In this document: positions 54,866-62,523 of the stretch, piece after piece | How positions within the stretch are numbered: the first letter of the stretch is position 1 | Layout: each line of letters begins with the position of its first letter | Assembly: GCA_023251515.1 (NCBI GenBank) | Contig: JAHEYQ010000025.1 | Coordinates: 1 to 62,523, forward strand | DNA length: 62,523 nucleotides | Direction of reading: 5' to 3' | Origin: Bacteroidales bacterium | Lineage (GTDB): Bacteria > Bacteroidota > Bacteroidia > Bacteroidales > JACABE01 | Made by a program: the position numbers and the translations under genes | The notes under the pieces: model-generated | Databases searched by the model: none | What the model was told of the DNA's origin: nothing | Seen by the model: the letters and a program-made list of their open reading frames with translations, nothing else

Positions 54866-55246
54866 ATGAATATACCAGAAAATTTAAAGTACACAAAAGA
54901 TCACGAATGGCTTAGAGTAGAAGGTGAAGAAGCTTTTATTGGCGTTACTGAATTTGCTCAAGGCGAATTGGGTGATATTGTTTTCATAGAGGTAGAAACT
55001 ATTGGCGAAATTCTTGAAAAAGAAGAAGCTTTCGGAACTATTGAAGCAGTAAAAACTGTTTCTGACATGTTTATGCCTGTAGCTGGCGAAGTTCTTGAAT
55101 TTAACGAAGAATTAGAGTCAACTCCTGAACTTGTAAACCAAGATCCTTATGGAAAAGGTTGGATTGTTAAAATAAAAATGACAACTCCTGAACAAGTTAA
55201 TGAATTACTTGATGCTTCAGCCTATAAAGCTTGCATTGGTCATTAA
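54866..55246 (+). CDS. gcvH: Glycine cleavage system H protein
   Basis: GcvH carries the aminomethyl group between the P, T and L proteins on a lipoyl arm. The 126-residue protein has the lipoyl-lysine Lys63 in [15 protein letters not shown]. The usual [12 protein letters not shown] lies near the start and [11 protein letters not shown] and [11 protein letters not shown] follow. Length is normal. The P, T and L genes are not in this window. Confidence 0.97.
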   Translation: MNIPENLKYTKDHEWLRVEGEEAFIGVTEFAQGELGDIVFIEVETIGEILEKEEAFGTIEAVKTVSDMFMPVAGEVLEFNEELESTPELVNQDPYGKGWIVKIKMTTPEQVNELLDASAYKACIGH

Positions 55247-55265
55247 AAAAATCTTTAAAATAACT

Positions 55266-55299
55266 AAAAGCTTCAATAATTTTTATTATTGAAGCTTTT
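55266..55299 (+). terminator. Intrinsic terminator after gcvH
   Basis: A 15-bp perfect stem (55266-55280 and 55285-55299) with a 4-base T loop is followed by further T. Confidence 0.93.
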
Positions 55300-55314
55300 T
55301 TATTATCTTAATTT

Positions 55315-55695
55315 ATGTTGCAAAAAAATAGCATTTATCTGATTGTTTGGACTTTAATAATATTATTGCTTACTATTTTGCCGGGTGGATATTTTCCAAA
55401 AGTACCAAGTTTTATGGATTTGTTTTCGCCTGACAAATTAGTCCATTTTTTTATTTTTGGTTTTCTGACAATTTTAGCAATAATGGCTTTCGGGAGACAA
55501 TATTCATTCCAATTCTTACGTTCATATAAAACATTGATAGCATTGATTTATAGTATTTCGCTTGGCGCAATAACCGAATTATTACAAGGTCTGATGAATT
55601 GGGGGCGGCAGGCAAGTATATACGATTTTATTGCTAATACAATTGGTTGTTTTATAGGCATTTTGATTTATAATAAAGTAATCAAAAAAAAATAA
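55315..55695 (+). CDS. VanZ-like membrane protein
   Basis: The 126-residue protein has four transmembrane segments. It contains the VanZ family residues SPDKLVHFFIFGFL and GAITELLQGLMNWGRQASIYDFIANTIG. VanZ lowers teicoplanin binding in enterococci; in Bacteroidota the role of these proteins is unknown. It is separated from gcvH by a terminator and precedes the first tonB gene by 89 bases. Confidence 0.82.
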   Translation: MLQKNSIYLIVWTLIILLLTILPGGYFPKVPSFMDLFSPDKLVHFFIFGFLTILAIMAFGRQYSFQFLRSYKTLIALIYSISLGAITELLQGLMNWGRQASIYDFIANTIGCFIGILIYNKVIKKK

Positions 55696-55784
55696 AAAAA
55701 AAGCGATTAGTTATATTTTTTTTTGTAATTTAGCAACTTGACAAATTAAGAAATTTTTTTTATAAATATTTAATATTCAGTAAA

Positions 55785-56468
55785 ATGGAAATCAAGAAGA
55801 CTGAAAAAGCAGATTTGGAAAACAAGAAAGCTATATTCTTTCAAATAGGCTTGGTTGTTGTTTTGGGGTTAACACTTTTAGCTTTTGAATGGAAATCATA
55901 TGATAAAAAAATCATAGACGCTGGTTCTAGACAAGCTGCTGAGGTAATGGAAGAAATTGTATTACAAACTCAACAAAATACACCTCCACCTCCACCTCCA
56001 CCTCCACAACAGCAAACTACTGTTTTAGAGATAGTTGAAAACGACAAAGTTATTGAGAACGAAGTTAGTATTGATGCTGAAGCTAATGAAAAAACAGTAG
56101 TTGAAGAATATAAAGCGCCTGTTGCTGAAGAAAAAGAAGTAGAAGAAACGGAAATCTTTACTGTGGTTGAAGAATCTCCTGGTTTTCCTGGTGGTGATGA
56201 ATCCCGTATTAAATTCTTACAGGATAATATCAAATATCCTACCATGGCTCGCGAAAGCGGTATTCAGGGAACCGTATATGTAACTTTTGTTGTTGAAAAA
56301 GGGGGTAACGTTTCTGATGTTAAAATTCTTAGAGGTATTGGCGGTGGTTGCGATGAAGAAGCTATCAGAGTTATTAAAGCTATGCCAAAATGGAATGCTG
56401 GTAAACAAAGGGGAAAACCTGTGCGTGTACAGTTTAACATGCCTATTAAATTTACTTTAGCCGGATAA
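55785..56468 (+). CDS. tonB: TonB-family energy transducer, copy 1
   Basis: The 227-residue protein has a short cytoplasmic start and one transmembrane helix (FFQIGLVVVLGLTLLAF). A periplasmic linker has eight prolines in a row followed by Gln and an acidic stretch. The C-terminal TonB domain covers about 140-227 (FPGGDESRIKFL, IKYPTMARESGIQGTVYVTF, CDEEAIRVIKAMPKW). It transmits proton-motive force from ExbBD to outer-membrane receptors. A paralogue follows. The usual exbB and exbD genes are not seen in this window. Confidence 0.92.
   Translation: MEIKKTEKADLENKKAIFFQIGLVVVLGLTLLAFEWKSYDKKIIDAGSRQAAEVMEEIVLQTQQNTPPPPPPPPQQQTTVLEIVENDKVIENEVSIDAEANEKTVVEEYKAPVAEEKEVEETEIFTVVEESPGFPGGDESRIKFLQDNIKYPTMARESGIQGTVYVTFVVEKGGNVSDVKILRGIGGGCDEEAIRVIKAMPKWNAGKQRGKPVRVQFNMPIKFTLAG
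55983..56006 (+). repeat. Hexanucleotide repeat in tonB (four CCTCCA units)
   Basis: Four in-frame CCTCCA units encode the eight prolines of the linker. A change of one unit would lengthen or shorten the linker by two prolines without a frameshift. Confidence 0.9.
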
Positions 56469-56486
56469 TTCCTGTTTAAAAATATT

Positions 56487-56524
56487 AAAAAACGATTTGT
56501 TACTACGACAAGTCGTTTTTTTTT
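56487..56524 (+). terminator. Intrinsic terminator between the two tonB genes
   Basis: A 14-bp stem with one G-T pair (56487-56500 and 56508-56521), including an AAAAAACGA/TCGTTTTTT base, runs into a long T-tract. Confidence 0.88.
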
Positions 56525-56584
56525 GCCTTAAACTTTCTGATGCCAACCGATTACTTTAATTATTGAACCTCAAACTGATTCTGT

Positions 56585-56616
56585 ATTGACTTTAACTGAT
56601 TAAAGTATTAACTTTG
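56585..56616 (+). promoter_or_regulatory. -33/-7 promoter for the second tonB gene
   Basis: ATTG at 56585-56588 and TAACTTTG at 56609-56616 have 20 bases between them. Together with the preceding terminator this shows that the second tonB gene is expressed separately. Confidence 0.6.
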
Positions 56617-56638
56617 AAGTAAATAAAAATTAAGAATC

Positions 56639-57367
56639 ATGAGAACTTTTAAAATTAAATCGGAAAAAAACTTAGAAAGTAATACCGACAGAAATAGAAA
56701 AACAGAAAAAGCTGATTTAGAAAATAAGAAAGCAATTTTTTTTCAAATCGGATTAATAATCTCTTTATCAATTGCTTTATTTTCTTTCGAATGGAAAACT
56801 TATGACAAAAGTATTTCTTATATTAATAGTGGTTCAACATCTTTTGATCCAATTGATTTACCTCCAATTACACAAATAGATAAACCTGAACCTAAAATCG
56901 AGAAAGTGTCGTTGTCAACAATAAAAGTAGTTGAAAATTCACAGGTTGTTGCTGACATAATTCCGATTTCATCAGAGATAAATACTGGTGATATAAACGA
57001 ACCTGTAAAACCAATTGTAACTGTAGTTGATGATGAAGTTGATGATCCTTCTTACTTCATTTTGGTTGAACATCAACCGGAATTTATTGGCGGTGAAAAA
57101 GCACTTTTCGATTATCTTGCCGGATCTATAAAATATCCTACAATAGCCAGAGAAGCCGGAATTCAGGGTACTGTTTATATTACATTTATTGTTGAAAAAG
57201 ATGGAGGCGTTTCCAATGTAACAGTTGCTCGGGGTATAGGCGGCGGTTGTGACGAAGAAGCTGTTAGGGTTATAAAATCTATGCCTAAATGGAAAGCCGG
57301 ATTACAAAGAGATAAACCCGTAAGAGTTCAGTTTAATGTACCTATTAAATTTACTTTATCCAACTAA
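56639..57367 (+). CDS. TonB-family energy transducer, copy 2
   Basis: The 242-residue protein is a tandem paralogue of the previous one. The region around the transmembrane helix (TEKADLENKKAIFFQIGL) and the C-terminal domain (TIAREAGIQGTVYITF, CDEEAVRVIKSMPKW) are nearly the same. The linker differs: there is no polyproline run, and Pro, Glu, Ile and Val residues are mixed instead. It also has about 20 extra N-terminal residues. The receptor partner may therefore differ. It ends at a bidirectional terminator. Confidence 0.9.
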   Translation: MRTFKIKSEKNLESNTDRNRKTEKADLENKKAIFFQIGLIISLSIALFSFEWKTYDKSISYINSGSTSFDPIDLPPITQIDKPEPKIEKVSLSTIKVVENSQVVADIIPISSEINTGDINEPVKPIVTVVDDEVDDPSYFILVEHQPEFIGGEKALFDYLAGSIKYPTIAREAGIQGTVYITFIVEKDGGVSNVTVARGIGGGCDEEAVRVIKSMPKWKAGLQRDKPVRVQFNVPIKFTLSN

Positions 57368-57388
57368 GTTTCTCCTTTTGTTATTCGA

Positions 57389-57416
57389 AAAAAGTCTCGT
57401 TAAAACGAGACTTTTT
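57389..57416. terminator. Bidirectional terminator between tonB copy 2 and the DUF255 gene
   Basis: A 13-bp perfect stem (AAAAAGTCTCGTT and its complement) with a 2-base loop. The stop codon of the minus-strand gene lies inside the hairpin, so that gene ends within its own terminator. Confidence 0.88.
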
Positions 57417-59439
57417 CTTTTATAAACAAATTTACTTCTTCCAGATTTTCAGTAAATAAATAACATTCTGTTTCTGAACAAACAGAAATCATAGTTTTTT
57501 CTTCTATTAATTTCCCTTTAAAATGAGGTAGTTTTGAATCTTTTTCGGTGAACAAAACCAAAATATCCGGTAAATATTCCATATTAATTTTTTTCGAATA
57601 ATTTTTTGCCTTATTTCCTGTAATTGAAACTATTGTAGAACTATTTTCTGATTCCATCATTAACTTTATCCAGTTTGAAAACGACGCAGGATATTTTTCC
57701 AAAAATGACTTTATAGCGGAAATCCCCTTTTTATAAATTTTCCTGTATGCTGCATCATCAAATATTACTGATAGTATATATATCGTCCTGAATAATACTG
57801 AGTTTGATGAAGGTATAACATTATCGTAAATTTCCTTATTTCTGATAATTAATGTATTTTCAAAATCGGGTGTATAGTAAAACAAAGCAGTTTCATTATC
57901 GTAAAAATGAGTTAAACAAAAATCTGTTAGACCCTTGGCTTTATGGAGATAATATTCTTTTCCGGTATGTTGAAAAACGGAAATTAGATTTTGAATCAAA
58001 AATGCATAATCATCGAGCATTGCATAAATTATTTTCCCAGAATTATCTTTTAATCTTAATAGTTTTTCATCTATGAAATAATCTTTTAAAATTAAATCCA
58101 GATTTTTTTGTGCCTGATTCAAATATTTTTCTTCATTAAAAGCCGCATAAGAATCAATTAAGGCTTCAATCATTAATGCATTCCATGAAACTATGATCTT
58201 ATTGTCGGTTAATGGTCTGATGCGTTTGTTCCTTTCTTCAAAAAGCTTTTTGCTCGAATTTTCAAGTTTTTTAATAATTTCTTCTTTTGTAAACCCAAAT
58301 AGTTTGTAAACTTCTGATGAATTGCTGTTTATAAATAAAATATTTTTTGCATTTTCCCAGTTTCCATTTTCAGTAACATTATAGAATTTACAAAATAATT
58401 CAGTATCTTCTTTTAGTATTTTTTCAATTTCAGTTTTTTTCCAAATATAAAACTTTCCTTCTTCACCTTCCGAATCTGCATCTAAAGCACAATAAAACAA
58501 ACCATTATCAGCTTTTAGTTCTCGTTCAATAAAAATCAGAATTCTTTCAGAAATTGTTTTATATATAGGATCTTTAAATTTTCTATAAGCATTAGAATAA
58601 AGTGAAATCAATTGGGCATTGTCGTAAAGCATTTTTTCGAAATGAGGAATATTCCATTTGTTGTCAGTGGCATATCTCGAAAATCCACCACCCAACTGAT
58701 CGAAAATCCCGCCTTCAGCCATGTTTTTTAATGTAAGAATCAAATGGTTTTCCAATTCTTTATTTTTTGTTTTGCTATAATAATAAAGCAAATATTGGTA
58801 AAGTATGGGCATAGGAAATTTGGGTGCATTTATACTACCACCAAACAAATTATCTAATTGATAACTAATAGTATTATAAATAAATTCAAAATCAGTTATT
58901 TGTTTATTATCAGAATTGTTTTTCATAAAACTTTGATTACTGATAATTCCTTTTTTAATCATTTCAGCCTGTTCTTCAAGCTTTTGGGGTGTTTTTTCTT
59001 TAATGTAAATAATCTGATTTAAAACTTCCAGCCAATTGTCTTTAGGGAAATATGTACCTCCCCAAAACGCTCTGCCATCAGGCAACGCAAAGCAATTCAA
59101 AGGCCATCCGCCCTGCCCATTAATTATCTGAACTGCTTCCATATACAATTGGTCAACATCCGGGCGTTCTTCTCTGTCAACTTTTATACAAATAAAATGC
59201 TCATTCATCAATTTGGCAACTTCTAAATCTGTAAATGATTCATCTTCCATTACATGACACCAATGACAGGCTGAATACCCGATGCTTATCAATAGGATTT
59301 TGTTATGTTCAACAGCAAATTTGAGCACATCGCTATTCCAAGGTTTCCAATTTACAGGATTGTGGGCATGTTGAAGCAGATATGGACTCGACTCGTTAAT
59401 TAATTCGTTGGTATATAGTATATTATTGTTTAGCTGCAT
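57400..59439 (-). CDS. Thioredoxin-domain protein, DUF255 (YyaL/spermatogenesis-associated 20-like)
   Basis: The 679-residue cytoplasmic protein has an N-terminal DUF255 thioredoxin-like domain. It contains [28 protein letters not shown] with Cys58 and Cys61, a [10 protein letters not shown] segment and [10 protein letters not shown]. An (alpha/alpha)6 barrel related to the glycosidase/epimerase fold follows ([43 protein letters not shown]). This is a widespread family, often near-universal in Bacteroidota, with unproved activity. The CxxC motif suggests redox or thiol chemistry. It is transcribed alone from a region near 59440. Confidence 0.9.
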   Translation of the reverse strand: MQLNNNILYTNELINESSPYLLQHAHNPVNWKPWNSDVLKFAVEHNKILLISIGYSACHWCHVMEDESFTDLEVAKLMNEHFICIKVDREERPDVDQLYMEAVQIINGQGGWPLNCFALPDGRAFWGGTYFPKDNWLEVLNQIIYIKEKTPQKLEEQAEMIKKGIISNQSFMKNNSDNKQITDFEFIYNTISYQLDNLFGGSINAPKFPMPILYQYLLYYYSKTKNKELENHLILTLKNMAEGGIFDQLGGGFSRYATDNKWNIPHFEKMLYDNAQLISLYSNAYRKFKDPIYKTISERILIFIERELKADNGLFYCALDADSEGEEGKFYIWKKTEIEKILKEDTELFCKFYNVTENGNWENAKNILFINSNSSEVYKLFGFTKEEIIKKLENSSKKLFEERNKRIRPLTDNKIIVSWNALMIEALIDSYAAFNEEKYLNQAQKNLDLILKDYFIDEKLLRLKDNSGKIIYAMLDDYAFLIQNLISVFQHTGKEYYLHKAKGLTDFCLTHFYDNETALFYYTPDFENTLIIRNKEIYDNVIPSSNSVLFRTIYILSVIFDDAAYRKIYKKGISAIKSFLEKYPASFSNWIKLMMESENSSTIVSITGNKAKNYSKKINMEYLPDILVLFTEKDSKLPHFKGKLIEEKTMISVCSETECYLFTENLEEVNLFIKEKVSF

Positions 59440-59482
59440 TTAATTTTTTTTTAGTATTTTTACCGTATTAATTTTTTTGATT

Positions 59483-59490
59483 TAATTTTG
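59483..59490 (+). promoter_or_regulatory. -7 promoter element for the histidine kinase
   Basis: TAATTTTG fits TAnnTTTG, 83 bases before the ATG. Confidence 0.35.
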
Positions 59491-59573
59491 AAAATAAACA
59501 ATTATTCAGGCAAAATGATTGTTTTATAAATACTTAAATCGAATCTATGTAAAATGCAGAGTTTTAAATAAAT

Positions 59574-62414
59574 ATGATTTTTTTAGATATAAGAATATTC
59601 CTTTTTTCTTTAGCTTTTATCAGTTTTTTATTGATAACATTGCTTTTGTATGCAATTTTTTCAAAGAAGAATAATTATTTTACTTCTCTTTTGGTTAAAA
59701 ATAAATATATTACAAGAGAATATCGAAGAAAAACGATTGAAAACGAAAGAAGACTTTCAGATGCTCAACGCATTGCTAAAATTGCTTCGATGGAAAAGGA
59801 TTTTATAAAAAAAACAACTGTTTTTAGCGATTATATGTGGGAATTGTTTGAAGTTGAAACAGAAAACCGAAATGTAAAATCACCTTATTTTACTAATTTT
59901 GATTTTATACATCCAGAAGATAGAGGTATGTATATTGCAGAAATTGAGAGAATAAGAACGAATAAGTTTAAAGAGTATCAAATTAATTACAGAATAATTA
60001 CAGTAAAAGGAAATATAAAATATGTGGCCTCAAGAGGTATTGTTGAATATAATGCAGAAAAGACCGAAATTACTAAGATTTTAATAACCATTCAGGATAT
60101 AAGTAGTTTGAAAGTTGCTGAACGTGCAGTTTATCTTTCTGAACAAAAATTTGCTGATGCATTTAATTTGAGTCCTGTAATTATGGCAATTACTACTTTA
60201 GAAAACGAAATTTTTATTGATGTAAATGAACAGTTTTTAAAGATTTTTAAAATTGAAAAGAATCAAATTATTGGTAAATCTGCCTTAGAATTAAATCTTT
60301 ATGTAGATTTGGAGAAACGAAGCAAAATGTTTAGCATTTTAATAGAAAATGGCTTTGTAAAAAACTTTGAACATAAGATTAATTTATTGGATAATGAAAT
60401 AAAATCATTCTCTTTTAATGGTTCTGTGATTGAAATATCTGGGAAAAAGCATTTTCTGGCTATTGTAAATGATATAACAGATATTAAAAATGCCGAAAAA
60501 TTACTTCAGGAAAACAAAAACAATTTACAGCATATTTTTGATTATTCTCCTATTTCTCTCCTAATAACCGGCGTTATTGACGGACTTATTATAAAACATA
60601 ATATAAATGCAATAAATCTGCTTAAGATTAATAAGGAAGAAGTAAATATCAAAGAGATTTTTTCTGATGATAATTTTTTAAAATTCAGATTAGCAATTCA
60701 ATTAAATGAAAAATTATCTGACTACGAATTGCAATTCGTTGATTTTGATAATGAAGTGAAATGGGGCTTGTTTTCTGTTGATACAATTGATTATTATAAT
60801 GAAACTGTTTATCTGATTAGTATTGTTGATATTACATACCGAAAAAAGATAGAAGAAGATATATTACTTTCAGAATTAAAATTTTCAAAAGCATTTAACA
60901 ACAGCCCTGAAATTATGACTATTGTTGATGTAGATGAGAATATCTATGTAGATGTTAATAAGGCTTTTGAAGAAATTATCGGAATAAAGAAAGAAGAAGC
61001 CATAAATAGAAATCCGATAGAAATTCCTATAATTGATAATAAAAATGATCTGATAATGATAAAAAAACTAATCAGACAAAATAATCGAGTTATCAATTAT
61101 CAAACCAATTATCTGAAAAAAAATAATGAAACTGCATTTTGTTATTATTCTGCTGAGCAGTTTAAGATTAAAGATAAAAATTATATTCTTAACATTATAT
61201 CTGATATATCTGATTTAATATTGTCTGATCTGGCTCTTAAATTAAGTGAAGAAAAATATCGCTTGATTGTAGAAAATACTACAGATGGTGTTTATATTTA
61301 TCGTGATACAAAATTTGTTTTCTTCAACAAACGTTTGCAATCTGGTTTGGGATACACCTATGAGGAGTTTAACAGTATGAATATTTGGGATTTAATTCAT
61401 GTTGATGACAGAAGTTTTGTGAAAAAAATTGCAACCCAACGAAATAAAAAAAAGGATGTAAGATCTATTTATGAGGCCAGAGTTGTTTGCAAAAATGGTG
61501 AAGTGAAAATATGTGAGTTTACTACAAAAGAAATAATTTTTAATGATCAGGCTGCTATTTTGGGAATTGTTCATGATATTACCGAATTGCGCAATGCCGA
61601 AAACGAACTGATTGAATTTAATAAATATCTGGAATCGAAAGTAACTGAAGAGTTTATAAAACGTGAACAACAGGAACATGCTCTGATTCAGAAATCGAAA
61701 CTGGAGTTTTTGGGTGAAATGGCTGCCGGTATGTCGCACGAAATTAATCAGCCACTTACAGGCATTTCTATGGGTTTGGAAAATATTTTGAATAAAATAA
61801 ATGCTGATCATTTTGAAAAAGAATATTTTGCATCTAAAATCGGGAATATATTTCATTATATTAACCGCATTCAGAATATTATTGAGCATGTAAGAACTTT
61901 TTCGAGAGACCAGCAATATGCAGTTTTTGAGAAATTTAGTGTGAATGAAACGATTAATAATACACTTTTATTAATTGAAAAGCCTTATTCTGTAAATAAA
62001 ATTTCGATTAAAGTTGATTTCAATCAATCTGAATATTTTATAAAAGGCAATAAATACAGATTGGAGCAAGTAATTTTAAACCTGCTTTCGAATGCCAAAG
62101 ACGCTTTGGAAGAAAAGGCTAAACGGATTAATAATCATTTTGATAAACTTATTGAAATTTCGGTTTGGGAACATGATAACTTTATTTTTATTACCATCAG
62201 AGATAATGGTATTGGTATTGAAAATAATAATATCGACAATATTTTTGAACCATTTTACACTTCAAAGGATGCCAATAAGGGTACTGGTTTGGGTTTGTCT
62301 ATTGTTTATGGTATTGTTAAAGAGTTTCAGGGTGAAATTACAACCGAAAGCAAGCTGAATGAATTTACTTTAATGAAAATGGCTTTCCCTAAATTTATCA
62401 GAAAAACAGATTAA
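59574..62414 (+). CDS. Multi-PAS sensor histidine kinase
   Basis: The 946-residue protein has an N-terminal membrane segment (FLFSLAFISFLLITLLLYAIF) and then five PAS/PAC-type domains, at about 65-170, 190-300, 310-420, 430-545 and 555-670. A coiled-coil linker leads to the kinase. The H box reads AAGMSHEINQPL with His722, the NtrB-like HEINQPL form. The ATP-binding domain has EQVILNLLSNAKDAL, RDNGIGIENN and FEPFYTSKDANKGTGLGLS. No receiver domain is attached and no response regulator is adjacent in the window. It therefore probably signals to a partner encoded elsewhere or just outside. The stimulus is unknown; the PAS domains may bind haem, flavin or a metabolite. Confidence 0.92.
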   Translation: MIFLDIRIFLFSLAFISFLLITLLLYAIFSKKNNYFTSLLVKNKYITREYRRKTIENERRLSDAQRIAKIASMEKDFIKKTTVFSDYMWELFEVETENRNVKSPYFTNFDFIHPEDRGMYIAEIERIRTNKFKEYQINYRIITVKGNIKYVASRGIVEYNAEKTEITKILITIQDISSLKVAERAVYLSEQKFADAFNLSPVIMAITTLENEIFIDVNEQFLKIFKIEKNQIIGKSALELNLYVDLEKRSKMFSILIENGFVKNFEHKINLLDNEIKSFSFNGSVIEISGKKHFLAIVNDITDIKNAEKLLQENKNNLQHIFDYSPISLLITGVIDGLIIKHNINAINLLKINKEEVNIKEIFSDDNFLKFRLAIQLNEKLSDYELQFVDFDNEVKWGLFSVDTIDYYNETVYLISIVDITYRKKIEEDILLSELKFSKAFNNSPEIMTIVDVDENIYVDVNKAFEEIIGIKKEEAINRNPIEIPIIDNKNDLIMIKKLIRQNNRVINYQTNYLKKNNETAFCYYSAEQFKIKDKNYILNIISDISDLILSDLALKLSEEKYRLIVENTTDGVYIYRDTKFVFFNKRLQSGLGYTYEEFNSMNIWDLIHVDDRSFVKKIATQRNKKKDVRSIYEARVVCKNGEVKICEFTTKEIIFNDQAAILGIVHDITELRNAENELIEFNKYLESKVTEEFIKREQQEHALIQKSKLEFLGEMAAGMSHEINQPLTGISMGLENILNKINADHFEKEYFASKIGNIFHYINRIQNIIEHVRTFSRDQQYAVFEKFSVNETINNTLLLIEKPYSVNKISIKVDFNQSEYFIKGNKYRLEQVILNLLSNAKDALEEKAKRINNHFDKLIEISVWEHDNFIFITIRDNGIGIENNNIDNIFEPFYTSKDANKGTGLGLSIVYGIVKEFQGEITTESKLNEFTLMKMAFPKFIRKTD

Positions 62415-62523
62415 TTATCCATTATTTGGGAATTCAATCTTTTTTTGATTTTGTTTATCGGAAACCAGGCTGCAATAAATCCTATAACTGTAACTATTAA
62501 TGCAACTTTTAGGAAATCGGCCA
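62411..62523 (-). CDS. C-terminal end of a probable FtsX/LolE-type ABC permease (partial)
   Basis: On the minus strand a frame open from the window edge encodes about 37 residues and ends at a TAA at 62411-62413. It reads A-D-F-L-K, then a hydrophobic helix (VALIVTVIGFIAAWFP), then a basic tail INKIKKR. This is the typical end of the last transmembrane helix and cytoplasmic tail of FtsX-like permeases such as LolE. Only the end is visible, so the assignment is a moderate-confidence inference. It converges on the histidine kinase with a 4-base overlap. Confidence 0.5.
   Translation of the reverse strand, partial: ADFLKVALIVTVIGFIAAWFPINKIKKRLNSQIMDN

Noticed and set aside
55970..56245. Glycine-rich antisense protein opposite tonB
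   Set aside because: The Gly and Cys runs are only the reverse complement of the CCTCCA repeat and the acidic linker.

Overview
The window is an AT-rich chromosomal segment from a member of the Bacteroidota. This rests on several signs: six or seven genes encode proteins of the type IX secretion system (T9SS) cargo kind with type A C-terminal sorting domains; the T9SS translocon gene sprA is present; there are SusC/RagA-like TonB receptor and surface lipoprotein genes; start codons lack Shine-Dalgarno sequences; and many genes are preceded by the Bacteroidota -7 element TAnnTTTG. The genus cannot be named from sequence reading alone. The sulfur-respiration locus suggests an organism that can live anaerobically.

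Layout. 1-5000: 42-bp tandem repeats (open at the left edge), a DUF6261 gene, and two T9SS cargo genes that share almost identical 5' and 3' modules around unrelated centres. 5116-8139: WbqC-like protein, Maf nucleotide pyrophosphatase, UbiA prenyltransferase and ACP phosphodiesterase. 8216-12245: an operon of a TonB-dependent receptor and a surface lipoprotein. 12751-20861: a beta-barrel protein, then a run of housekeeping genes (DUF4271 protein, HemD-like protein, rnpA, yidD, S41 protease, O-antigen ligase-like protein, cytidine deaminase, ChaN-like protein). 21292-27059: a six-gene sulfur operon with a Psr/Phs-type molybdoenzyme (catalytic, FeS and NrfD membrane subunits), two half-size YeeE/YedE transporters and an unusual rhodanese. 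27237-28357: a small hypothetical gene and a second DUF6261 gene, followed by 1.1 kb without a gene. 29475-37339: a three-gene T9SS cargo operon, ending in a 1512-residue CotH/lamin-tail/beta-helix protein. 37395-41443: pterin genes (folE, queD, folK), a deoxynucleoside kinase and asd. 41570-47490: a lamin-tail cargo protein, a small membrane protein, an RlpA-like protein, a MATE transporter and ruvA. 47546-57367: sprA, gcvH, a VanZ-like gene and two tandem tonB genes. 57400-62523: a DUF255 thioredoxin-domain protein, a multi-PAS histidine kinase and the C-terminal end of a probable ABC permease.

How the parts fit together. SprA is the outer-membrane pore through which the sorting-domain proteins of this window would be exported. 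The two TonB proteins could energise receptors such as the one at 9543-12245. In the sulfur operon the Psr-like enzyme would reduce or release sulfur compounds at the periplasmic face, the YeeE/YedE pair would move sulfur across the membrane, and the exported rhodanese, which lacks the usual catalytic cysteine but ends in Gly-Gly-Cys-Gly, could act as a sulfur carrier. That last point is inference and is the most interesting lead in the window. A second lead is the modular structure of the cargo genes at 1075-5032, where secretion modules seem to be conserved while the payload is exchanged.
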